A stretch of DNA of 64,000 nucleotides from the IMG/VR virus record IMGVR_UViG_3300036851_000339, positions 1 through 64,000 of that record, one strand, 5' to 3'. The DNA is from a virus. The notes below the pieces were generated by a model that was not told where the DNA came from, did not search any database, and saw only the letters and a list, made by a program, of their open reading frames with translations. Position 1 is the stretch's first letter. Each line of letters opens with the position of its first letter. Positions 18,495-28,700 of this stretch are shown here, one piece after another. Position numbers and translations under genes: made by a program.

Positions 18495-18842
18495 ATGATA
18501 GCGGCAACGGTAACACTTTCAACTACAGCTCAATCACTTAGAGCTTTGATTGACGCTGCGACTCCAGGTCAACTCACTCCCCTCTTTACTAATAGGGTGT
18601 GTGAAGTGCAGATTCAGGTAGTAGGACTTACAGATCAATTCTTTCTGGTCTACAAGCCAGGGATAGTGAGTCTTGCAACTGACGCAGGGTTCTTCTTTCA
18701 AGGATTGACAGACGATGCAACAGGTTCTAGAAGTCGCTGTGTGATGCGAACCCCAACAGGCAATCAACTTTCACTCGCCGATATTTATCTGGTTGGCGCA
18801 GTAGGTGGAGAACAGGCAGCGATCTTAGCTAATACAATTTAG
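18495..18842 (+). CDS. Hypothetical tail-cluster protein
   Basis: 115 residues, beta-rich, few charges. AAAGGAG sits upstream of the ATG, and the stop TAG shares bases with the GTG start of the next gene. The position suggests a small tail or fibre component. Confidence 0.55.
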   Translation: MIAATVTLSTTAQSLRALIDAATPGQLTPLFTNRVCEVQIQVVGLTDQFFLVYKPGIVSLATDAGFFFQGLTDDATGSRSRCVMRTPTGNQLSLADIYLVGAVGGEQAAILANTI

Positions 18843-19618
18843 TGCCAAGAAGCAACACTTCAAATAGATATGTTATTCCGACTCTGCCAAATACAGATCC
18901 CAGAGTAACAAGAGTTATTCAAGATCTGGCGGATAGGGTGAACTATCTCACTGATGAGATTGGTAGGGTGAGAGCTGTCGCTAATGATGTGACTGAGTTG
19001 GCCAAGAAAGAAAGACCAGTACAGGGAGTACTAAACCTTCCTGGCCAAGCGGGAGCAGGTGATGGATTCATTCGTATTAGTAAGGATGGAGTTATAATTA
19101 GCTATGCTAGCCCAATCAGGAATGCATATACACTGCCTCTAGATTTATCTTCTGGCGAAACTTCGATAACGGTAAATACAGAGACGATTTTGAGACAGAC
19201 TTCTATTCCAGCTAACTTTCTGAAACGGGGAGATCATCTTCGTGTCCAAGCTGGAGGATTTATTCTCTCTGATACTGGAGTTGTTACTTCTGTTACTTGG
19301 AGAGGTAGATTTGGCAGCACCGGATTAGCTAGTCCTGAATGGATGAATCCTGTTACGTTTGCGCCTGGAGTAGCTCTTGTTCCTTGGTACATGGAATATG
19401 TGTTGACACATGATGCCGATAATCCAGACTTTATGGGCATAGGTGGACAATTCAACTTTAATAATGGAGCAATATTTCCGAGGGTTGATAGAGGAGAGAT
19501 AGTAGCAGACTTTACTGTGGATAATACCCTCTATCTAACTGCACAGATCGCCGGAACCGGGGCTAATCAATTCGTAGTTAGTGAGACATACGAAGTGTTA
19601 AAACACTCACTGGGGTAA
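18842..19618 (+). CDS. Tail-cluster protein with helical N-terminus
   Basis: 258 residues starting with GTG that overlaps the previous stop (TAGTG). Residues 20-60 form a predicted coiled coil, likely a trimerisation stem; the rest is beta-rich. This stem-plus-head layout fits a short fibre or fibre-associated protein. No specific family recognised. Confidence 0.55.
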   Translation: MPRSNTSNRYVIPTLPNTDPRVTRVIQDLADRVNYLTDEIGRVRAVANDVTELAKKERPVQGVLNLPGQAGAGDGFIRISKDGVIISYASPIRNAYTLPLDLSSGETSITVNTETILRQTSIPANFLKRGDHLRVQAGGFILSDTGVVTSVTWRGRFGSTGLASPEWMNPVTFAPGVALVPWYMEYVLTHDADNPDFMGIGGQFNFNNGAIFPRVDRGEIVADFTVDNTLYLTAQIAGTGANQFVVSETYEVLKHSLG

Positions 19619-19620
19619 AC

Positions 19621-20052
19621 ATGAATAATATAATTATCAGGATGTTAGACCCAGAACAATATTATCTCTTGGAGGAGTTCTGCCAGAGAGAAGGAATTGA
19701 CGCTCCATCCCCAGAGTTCAGTTGGGTTGTCGCTGCGATTGATACTGAGATTGGAAAGATTGTGGGGATTGTAGTGGCGCAGATGTTGATCCATTGTGAA
19801 CCGATCTGGCTACAGAAGGATGTCCAGGGCAAAGGTTTAAAAGAGAAGATGATGGATATGCTGGAGTTGAAGTTGGATGAGGCATCTGTATTGAAGAATG
19901 TTCCTATTCATACTTATGTTGAACCAACAAATCCGGCAGCGGAGAAGATATGCAAGAAGAGAGGTTTCGTTCAGAGTGAGAGAAAATTTTGGACAAAATT
20001 TTACACTGGCGAGAGTTTTATAAAATTACTTAACAGCAGCAATGGCTCGTAA
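19621..20052 (+). CDS. GNAT-family acetyltransferase-like protein
   Basis: 143 residues with the acetyl-CoA binding loop QGKGLKEKM (about residues 76-84, the Q/R-x2-G-x-G/A pattern) and the downstream AAEKICKKRGF segment characteristic of GNAT folds. It would transfer an acetyl group to an amine; the substrate cannot be told. It sits in the virion gene cluster, between a tail protein and the internal virion proteins, an unusual place for an enzyme. Confidence 0.75.
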   Translation: MNNIIIRMLDPEQYYLLEEFCQREGIDAPSPEFSWVVAAIDTEIGKIVGIVVAQMLIHCEPIWLQKDVQGKGLKEKMMDMLELKLDEASVLKNVPIHTYVEPTNPAAEKICKKRGFVQSERKFWTKFYTGESFIKLLNSSNGS

Positions 20053-20073
20053 GTCGTTGAAAGGAGAGAACTT

Positions 20074-21204
20074 ATGGCGGCAGCTATACCGATGGCCATA
20101 GGGCTAGGCACCAGCGCAGTACAGGGGGTGCAAGGGAAGGGAGCAGCTAAGGAGCAGCGTAAACAGGCTGATCAGCAAATGGCTCTACAGAGACAGCTAT
20201 TAGATATGCAGAGGCCATTCCTCCAGAATCAACTGGATGTGAGTAACTACTCTGTTGATGCCCTATCTAGAAATCTCAATCCCCTCCTCTCCGCTTATAT
20301 GAGCTCATCTCAAGATGCCGATAAGCTGGGAGACCAGATGATTGGCCGATATGATGAGCTGATGGGTGATGCTCTTGGGAGAGAGAACCAACTCTATGGC
20401 CAGGGGCAGAACCTGATGAACTCTTCTCTTGGATATCTCGACGCGGCAGGAAGAGGACTTGGTGATGTTCAGAACTTCTATCGCAGCTTTATGGATAGTG
20501 GACAGAGGGCGATAGATAGATTCCTTCCATCGGCGCAGAGGACTTTTGAGAATATAGCTCCAGAGATTGGCAATATCAATCAGGGGTATCAGTCTGCGAA
20601 TGAGAATATAGCCAGGTTTGCTCCGAGAGGTGGAGGGAGAGTCTCTTCGATGGCAAAGGCCAACACTGATAGACAGAAGCAGATCAGTGATCAGTTCTTT
20701 CAGAGCAGACAGAATACGCAGAATCAGGGACTCCAAGCTGCATTCCAGGGAGCAGCTGGTCAAGGTCAGACATCCAACTCCCTAGCAAACCTATACCAGT
20801 CTGCGCTTAGTGGGGGTCTTAATACAATCGGGACCGGCTCCAACTACCTCACATCGAGGGGAGGATTGGCGCAGAATGCTTTTGCTCAGGGACTGAATGC
20901 AAAGAATCTATCGCTCAATAATAAACAAGGGATGTCAGGAGTGCTCCAATCTCTTATGGGTGTTCCAGGCTCCTCTGGACAGAGTATCCCAAGTCTCTAT
21001 GGCACCCAGGCGAACCTTAGCAATGCCGCTGCGAATAGGGCTTATGGATCAGACGCGAATCAGAAGCAGGGATCAGGGCTTGGTGGCTACCTTGTGGACT
21101 TGTTTAATAACAAAGGAGTGCAAGGTAAGATTGATGGTTTGTTAGGTGGGCTGTTTGGTAAGGGTAGTAGTGGAATGACACTTGGTGACTTCAACATGGA
21201 TTAA
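20074..21204 (+). CDS. Internal virion protein (ejection protein)
   Basis: 376 residues, Ala/Gln/Gly/Ser-rich and helical, beginning with a hydrophobic stretch (AAAIPMAIGLGTSAVQG) and continuing with long Gln-rich helices. This composition and its place at the head of three internal-protein genes match T7 gp14-like ejection proteins that enter the cell envelope first. Assigned by composition and gene order. Confidence 0.6.
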   Translation: MAAAIPMAIGLGTSAVQGVQGKGAAKEQRKQADQQMALQRQLLDMQRPFLQNQLDVSNYSVDALSRNLNPLLSAYMSSSQDADKLGDQMIGRYDELMGDALGRENQLYGQGQNLMNSSLGYLDAAGRGLGDVQNFYRSFMDSGQRAIDRFLPSAQRTFENIAPEIGNINQGYQSANENIARFAPRGGGRVSSMAKANTDRQKQISDQFFQSRQNTQNQGLQAAFQGAAGQGQTSNSLANLYQSALSGGLNTIGTGSNYLTSRGGLAQNAFAQGLNAKNLSLNNKQGMSGVLQSLMGVPGSSGQSIPSLYGTQANLSNAAANRAYGSDANQKQGSGLGGYLVDLFNNKGVQGKIDGLLGGLFGKGSSGMTLGDFNMD

Positions 21205-21213
21205 GGAGTAACT

Positions 21214-22692
21214 ATGCCAGGAGATATAGCATCGGAAATTTTTGGTCGTTTGAGACAACTCAATGATGAGCAGAGAGGTAAGGACTACGATAAGCAGAAT
21301 CAGTTGGTGAAGCTCTATGGGAGTCTGGCGGAACAGATCGAGCCAGATAGCATGGGGACATATCTTCAGGGGTTTGAGAAATTGATGTTCCCATCGAATA
21401 TGACTCCCAAGGGATTCGATAAGAAGGGCTTTATGAATTTCGTGAGATCCGTCTCTGGTATGCCGAGTGATGACTATGGGACGAGACTGGGAAGTGAGTT
21501 CAGAAATCTCACTTCGAAGTTCATGGGTCCTGAGAGGGCCGCAAAGGCTAAGCAGAGTTGGACCGCTCAGATGGCTACTCCCAATAATGAGATGGAGATG
21601 GCCAATCGAGAGCAGGTATTCCAGGATGAGCGTAATCTCCCTGACTCCATTGTGTTGAGAGACCCAAGGCAGGAAGCTCTACAGAAGATCCAAACTCAAT
21701 ATGGTCTTCAGTATCAGCAGAAGATGAATGAGCTCGCCACCAGGGAACAGAACATGAGGGAGAGGCAGAGACTCAATGATGAGAGGGACTTTGGGAATAG
21801 GTGGGAACTTGCTCAGCACAACTCTACTCTCAAATCTCGTCAGGACATCTTCAATGAAGCTATGAAGGTGGCAGGGAAATATCAGAGAAGATATCCAACT
21901 GACACAGATTATGACGAGGCCATTGGTAATATATCAAGAAGAGATAATCTCAATGAAGAGATCTTGAGGAATAGATCAGGATATCTAAAAGCTCAAGCGA
22001 ATAAGGCTGAGATGGAAACAGGAGTCATGAGAGAGTCTGGCGGAATGAAGCCTGCTGATCTAAGAGCTGAGAGACAGTTTGCACAGGGGCAATACTCAGA
22101 TGCCAGAAAGGTCTATGACACCTGGGCTCAATCGAGAGAGAAGGCGAGGGGATATATGCCCAATATCTCTGCGATGGAATCTAGACTGGAAGGGATAGCT
22201 AAGAAGATTCCTTCCGCTCCTGGGAGCCAAGGCGCATACTTTGATAAGACTAAAAGGACTATCGTGACTCCGGAGGGACTTGGTTTGCTGAGGGCTGATC
22301 AGGCTGTTCTTGATGACTATCTCAAGATGCTGAAGGAAGAGGCTGCTGTAAAGGCTGAGATGAGAGGGGCGTTTGAGCAGCTTCAGGGGATGCCGGACTA
22401 TATCGAGAATATTGGTGGTAGTGAATGGGATGATATAAGGTTGAAGAAAGGAATAGCTCCCCGTCCTGGGATAAAGAGACAAGGAGATAGACAACCTCAA
22501 CAACCTGAGACACCTTCAAGACCTCTTCCCAGAGCTGGCCTCACTACTAGCGCTCCAAGGCCAGTTATCAAGATTCCATCGAGAGTTGATAGGACATACC
22601 AGCCTAACGAGATCATCAATATGAGTGGGATCAGATATCGAATAATGGACATAGCCCCAGATGGAACAGCCACGGCAAGAATAGTAAGGTAG
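21214..22692 (+). CDS. Internal virion protein
   Basis: 492 residues, highly charged and helical with extended coiled-coil regions (about 120-260), followed by a Pro-rich linker (430-460) and a small beta C-terminal segment. Positioned like T7 gp15 between the small and the giant internal virion proteins, so probably part of the ejection channel. No enzyme motif seen. Confidence 0.6.
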   Translation: MPGDIASEIFGRLRQLNDEQRGKDYDKQNQLVKLYGSLAEQIEPDSMGTYLQGFEKLMFPSNMTPKGFDKKGFMNFVRSVSGMPSDDYGTRLGSEFRNLTSKFMGPERAAKAKQSWTAQMATPNNEMEMANREQVFQDERNLPDSIVLRDPRQEALQKIQTQYGLQYQQKMNELATREQNMRERQRLNDERDFGNRWELAQHNSTLKSRQDIFNEAMKVAGKYQRRYPTDTDYDEAIGNISRRDNLNEEILRNRSGYLKAQANKAEMETGVMRESGGMKPADLRAERQFAQGQYSDARKVYDTWAQSREKARGYMPNISAMESRLEGIAKKIPSAPGSQGAYFDKTKRTIVTPEGLGLLRADQAVLDDYLKMLKEEAAVKAEMRGAFEQLQGMPDYIENIGGSEWDDIRLKKGIAPRPGIKRQGDRQPQQPETPSRPLPRAGLTTSAPRPVIKIPSRVDRTYQPNEIINMSGIRYRIMDIAPDGTATARIVR

Positions 22693-22697
22693 TAACT

Positions 22698-22719
22698 AAA
22701 GTAACATCCATGTTACTTT
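22698..22719. repeat. Perfect AAAGTAACAT palindrome upstream of the giant gene
   Basis: AAAGTAACAT and ATGTTACTTT are separated by CC only and are followed by one more T. Two further AGTAAC copies flank it (22691 and 22723). It could act as a weak terminator or a processing site between the second and third internal-protein genes. The AGTAACA unit recurs throughout the intergenic regions. Confidence 0.5.
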
Positions 22720-22731
22720 TGGAGTAACATA

Positions 22732-25700
22732 ATGGCCTCAGAGATTCCTATCGTTGATCCTTACGAGATCGAGTTCGATCAGGATACAGACATCACCTAT
22801 AAAGATCCTGTCACTGGAAAGAGGATAGCGGTTCGCCCGCCGAAGCCTAAAGCCCCAGATGTCTATAAGAAGATAGGCACCGAGCTGATTGAGGATATCA
22901 AGAAGGGCATCGAAGTAGAAAGGCCCATCAAGAGAGCTCTCACTCGACCTCAACGGAAAGACATCAAGATAGAACCCCAGTTCGATACAGTGGTAGCTCC
23001 TCCTTATATAGATTCATCTGGGAAGTGGGCTCCATCTTTTGAGTCTGCCTATCCTGGATTGACGAGAGGTCAGAGCGTAATGGCGGATGCCTTAGCTCGA
23101 CCAGATGAAGAGAATGAGTTCCAGCGAAAGGTGACGCTTGCTGAATTCGACAGGGAGATGCAGAAGAAGAACGCTCCTGGATATGTGGAACAGCTAGGGA
23201 ATAGGTTTGCCAGAGGGTATATGAGTTCAGGGGAGAGTATGCTTAAAGGGGTTTCTCTTCTGAATAAGGAATCAGCCACAGATCCCACGACCCAATTCCT
23301 ATATGAGACTCCTCAAGAGAAGAGGGCCACCTATCAAAGGCTTATGCCTATTGATGAATATGATAATAGTCTGCCAATGCTGGCGGCTCAAGGATTGGGG
23401 TCATCTGTCCCATTCATGATGGGTGGAATCGCTGCGGGGCCTCTCTCTACTTATTCTACTGCTCTTCTGGGAGCTGCATCCAACGCGGGTTCTACCTATG
23501 ATGATGCTATCGCTAGAGGAGCTGATGACTCATCCGCGAGATATGCAGCAGTGGTTGGGGCTGTGATCGGATTGGGTGAGGCTGCTGGGATTGGAAGAAT
23601 CAAGGGATCATCGAAGTTGCCCTTCCAGATGAATCCACTGGCGAGAGTTGGGCAGTATGCGTTGCAGACAGGACAGGAGGGAGCTGAGGAATGGATTCAG
23701 GAGACGGCTTCTCAGATTCTAAACAATGTCAATGCTAAAGTGATTAGTGGATATGATCCGAATAGAGCCATCCAGGAAGAGGTTTGGGAGAATGGGCTGA
23801 GTGGATTCCTAACTGGTGTGCTGGCTGGTGGAGCATCTAGTGGCGCATCTCGACTGGCTCTTCAAGCTGATCCCCAATATCAGAAGTTGAAGGCTTTCGA
23901 TCAGGAGTTCAAGTTATATCTTAACAGCCCGGTTGATGAGAGGATTGCCGATCTTAAGACATTCACTCCATCAGAGGTTGGAGATCTCCCAGCCGCTAAG
24001 CCACTCGACTCTGCCTCGAAGAGAATATCTTTCTTGAATGAGAGGATTGAATATCTCAAGCAGAAGTCAGGAGCAGCCCAGGCAAGTGGAGACAGCCAAC
24101 TAGCAGAGTCAATCAATCAGAGAATGGTAGAGATGGAGAGTGAGATGTCTGCTCTTCAAGAGAACAGAGATCTCGATATGACCTTTGACCTCCTCCCCTC
24201 ACTCAAATCAGGTCAGAGTCCAGCGATGGTAGTTCCTAATTGGGTGATCGCAGCGGCTGAGAATAGGGATTACTCTCCAACTTTGGGCGTTACAGTTCCC
24301 ACGAAGTTATTTGGTAGAACTCTGGGACGAGTTATGCAGAGAAGTCCCTCAAGAGAGCACATGGAGGCTGTTGTCGATGCTCTGTGGGAGATCAAGAATG
24401 CTGCGAGTGATGAGGGTCTATCTTCAATTGCGCTCGTCAGTAGGGATGCTCTCACTCAAGGATATAGCCAGGTCCCATCTCACGAGTCTCTCCATGTTGG
24501 GCAGATAGCGGCTGCTGAAAAGGCCGGAATAGGAGAATCACTTTGGGAGTTGCACGATAAAGAATGGGCCAAGACAAACCCCTTTATTCAAAAGGTCATA
24601 GCCTCTGGAAAAGGAAGTGAGGTTCTCACTCCCGGAAGAGCTCCAGAGGACCTCCTCGCTGTCGAGCTTCCAGTCTACGTGATGACGAATGAGGCCACTA
24701 GATTTTTCGATACTGATGAGGAAGGTGATGACTTTGTGATGGACTATTTCACCCACATCCTTCACAATAGAGGAGTTGAAGCCCTCAATGAGATCGAGAG
24801 GGCTCATCGAGCTCTTCCTGGAAGAGAAGAGATAATTCCACAAGTAAGGAGCATATATGAATCCCATATCAGAGAACTCATTGACGCAGGGACCGTCCCA
24901 AGAGAAGCGGGAGATAGGTTCCTTGAATCTTTCATTGCTGGCCGCACATCTGAAGTCCCTCCTGGAATCGGGAGTCCCAGAAGCAGAGGCGTTGGCGGAT
25001 ACAAAACTGCTGATGAGGAAGCTCAGATTGGCAGTCTCCCAGCCAGTGAGCCTCCCAGAGGAATCGCTCCAGACCTCAGAGAGTCAAATCTAAATAGATT
25101 CCTAGAGAAATCCTCAGTCAAGGTTCCTCTTTATCATGGGACATCATCTCCCAGTGAGATAGTAGGAATTGATCCGTCCAAGTTTGCTCCTAATGCGCTC
25201 TACGGACCTGGGTTTTATATGACCCAGAGTAGTGAGATTGCTGCGGGAGATGAGGGTTACGCTACAACAACTGTAGATAGATATCAGCAGCCAGTTAAGA
25301 TGGAAGGGCCATTTGGCGATGAGATAGAAGTCCTGGAAAGTATTGGAAAACCTCGTGCCTATCAACTCTACACCAACATCCAGAAGCCCCTCAATGTTGA
25401 ACAAGTTAGTGACGTGGAGCTAGGAAAGAAACTAGATCAGTTGGTCGGGTTTGATTATCCAGTCTTACAAGACGGAGTAACTCCTGATGCGGATAACCAA
25501 GAAATATATCAATTACTAACTCGATATTTTGGAACTAAAGAAGAGGTTAATGATTGGTTACAGGCTCAGGGGTATGATGGGATTACTCATATAGGGGGAA
25601 TTACTAATTCTCCTAAATGGTTCCAGTCGGAAGAGGAAGCTAGAATCTATGCAGATCAGACTGGAGGAGATCTTCTCGGTCCTGAAAATATTCCATTTCA

Positions 25701-28700
25701 AGCAACTGGACCTATGGGTGAGCCTTGGATGGTCAAGGGACATAGAGTCTGGATCGCATTCCCTAACGCTCAGGTGAAATCAGCGACAGGCAACATAGGA
25801 GCCTTCGATCCCAGCAATGAAGAGTTGTCTGCTGCTATACCTCCTCCACTCAAAACTGTCTCTGACCCAAATGAGAGAGAAGATAATCTTCTTGAGTTTC
25901 TTAGGGATTCACAAACATTCTATAAGAGTGGTGATCCCATAAAATTGTATATTCCTTCCATAGCTAGGACTGCTCCAAATGTTCTAAATATAAATGACTA
26001 TGTAAAGAACAAATATGCTGGCCTTGAGCTATATCAAAGTCCTGAAGCTGCTGAACAAGATTTAGAGACTAACTATAAATATGGAACTCCAACAGACAGC
26101 GAGTTAGAAGCAGATCCAGATTTTGAGGCGATCTATAATCAACAGTTGCCTTTTGTTATTGGAGATTGGAAAAGACAACAAGGACTTCTACCCAGCAGAA
26201 AATTTGATGACCCCATTCCAGATTATGTAATGCCATATCTTGAGGAAAGAGCTCGCATTAAAGCTTTTGAGATTCTCAAGAATCGTTATCCAAATGTTCC
26301 TCCAGGAGATGTTCTACCTACTAACAGATCTCGGCAGCTACAGTCTTTCTATGCCAATATAACAAACCCTTTTGATTTGGAGAAAGGTTTTACTCCAGAA
26401 GAAATCGAGAGGATACGAGAGGGAATGATAAAAGAGCTGGCTGAAAGACGAGATAAAAAACAGTTAGTATCAAGCCAGAACTATGAGGATATACGATTTA
26501 ATGTAGAGGATTCAGCTCTACGGATTCTGGAGGAAGAGGCAGAGAATGAGATTGACAGAGTTCAAGTGACAGGCCAAAGGATCTTCGAGGAGATGGGTAA
26601 GTATCTAACCAACTCTAGAGGAGGCCCAATGTGGACAAGTATTAATAGAGCTCTTCAGTTGGCTGGATATGATGGATATAAATATTTATATCAAGAGGGA
26701 TATCCTAAAGAATTTAATTCGCTGAAGGAAGCTAGAGATTACGCGGATAAAGTTGGTGGCATTCTTCGGGAAGAGGGCGGGTTTATAGTTGGACCTGATA
26801 GATGGATTACATATGAAGTAGTTGACCCTACCACTGGGCAGAAGTCAATAAATAGAAGATTAGATCCACATGTTAGCGTAGGGCCAACAGTTTATGGTTC
26901 TACAGTATGGGGTATATGGAATAGAAGCCAAATCAAGTCTGCTACTGGGAACATAGGAGCTTATGATCCTTCCAATGAAGAGCTGTCGGCATCTACTCTA
27001 CCTCCTCTGAAAGTAGGAGATAAAGTCAAGAAGAAGATTCTCTCAGGTGTTGGTAAAGAGGTGGGCGAGATCACCAGCCTTGGACAGGATGAGGATGGTG
27101 AGTTCGCAGTTGTCACATTCCCAAGTGGGTCAGAGGAGATCTATCTTGATAGACTGGTAAAGGATGTCCCGAAAACCCCATCTCCATCTACTCCACCAAG
27201 TAAAACTCCACCTGCCCCACCAACTAAGGTAGCCCTGGTTGGGGATAAAGTAAAGCTGAAGGATGTCCCCGATCCAGTCGAGGTCAAGTATCGAGCTATA
27301 GATGGCATTGTGGTTGTGATGCCCGATGGAACTGTTAAGCCTTTTGATTTCAAAGATATAGAGTTCGTTGCAGAACATGGAGCCACGAAGCCTAGATCTG
27401 CGGCTCCAAGATATACAATCAGACAGAAGGCCATCCTCGATAGCCCAATCATAGAAGAGGTCAACCCTTCCCAACAATCTCTCCCAGGGATAGAAGCTCC
27501 TAAGAGGGTGCAGGCTGTTCCTGAATTGGAGAAGCCAGCTCAACCTCGTCTACCTGGTGTCGAAGAGTCACCCATTCTCTTCCAACGCCATATCACCCCA
27601 GAAGTAGTAAGAGCTGTAACGGAGGGGTTCAAGGCTCTACTCGATGCGGGGGCTATAAAGCGTGACCCAACTCAGAGAGTCTTCCTCCAGGTCTATGATG
27701 CCGTGATGACTGGGAAGATCAACCCAAGGAAATTCTCCGATCTCCTCGATGAGAACAACCTCTCTATTGAGGACTTCGCATCGGAGCTAGAGGAGACAGC
27801 ATCTGAGGCGGGGCGCATTCTGGGAGAGTTCTCTAGATTGTCTAGGTATACCGTGAAGTTCATGAGGGAGAACCCAGATCTAGCGAAGAAGGTCATCCCG
27901 AATAAGGTAATGATGGATGCAATCCTGAGAGAGATCGAGACAGATGTGCTTGGGAGGAACTTCCTGGATAGAGCCAGTGGATTAGGAGTTGGACTCATTC
28001 TCTCTGATCAGTTCATAGCAATCCGGAATATTGTCACAACCCTTAAGCGAATCCCTATTCTGGGAGGAACTCATGCGATTGCTGCTTGGGTTAAGTATGT
28101 GAATGAGGGATCTCCAAAAGGGATGAATTATCCTGATACTATCGCAGAGGCCAATCATCAAGCCCTTATGGCATTCGAGCCAATGGCGGAGGTCCTCGCC
28201 CACATGACTCCTCCTCAACTAAGGAGATTCCTCAACTTCAAAGGGATGGGTGAGAGTGAGAAATACACAGAGGCCATCATCCAACTCTCAAAACACTTTC
28301 CCCATTTAGAGAAGGAGTTGGCTGTTCCGGGGTTCGGGCCTGATAAGAAGAGTGATGATGCAATGGTGGAGATGGAGGGCAATGTAGAGACGGCTAGGCA
28401 GATCCTTAATGATATGAGGATAGATATTAAGGATCGGGATAGACTGGAGAGAAGGTTCAAGATCGCTGAGAGGAGATTAGAAAGTAACACAAAGGGAATT
28501 GGGAGAGTGCTCAGAGGAATAGAGTGGCCCATCCAGCAGATGATGAGACCTGCTAACTTTGCTGAGAAGTTCTTTCGGCATCCAGTCTTCTATGGACATC
28601 TCGCAATGACGATGAAGGAGAAGGGGTGGGATCTGGCAGATGCTATTAGATTTGAGAAGGGGCAAGAGAAGGATCTCACCACAGAACAGAGAGCACTGAG

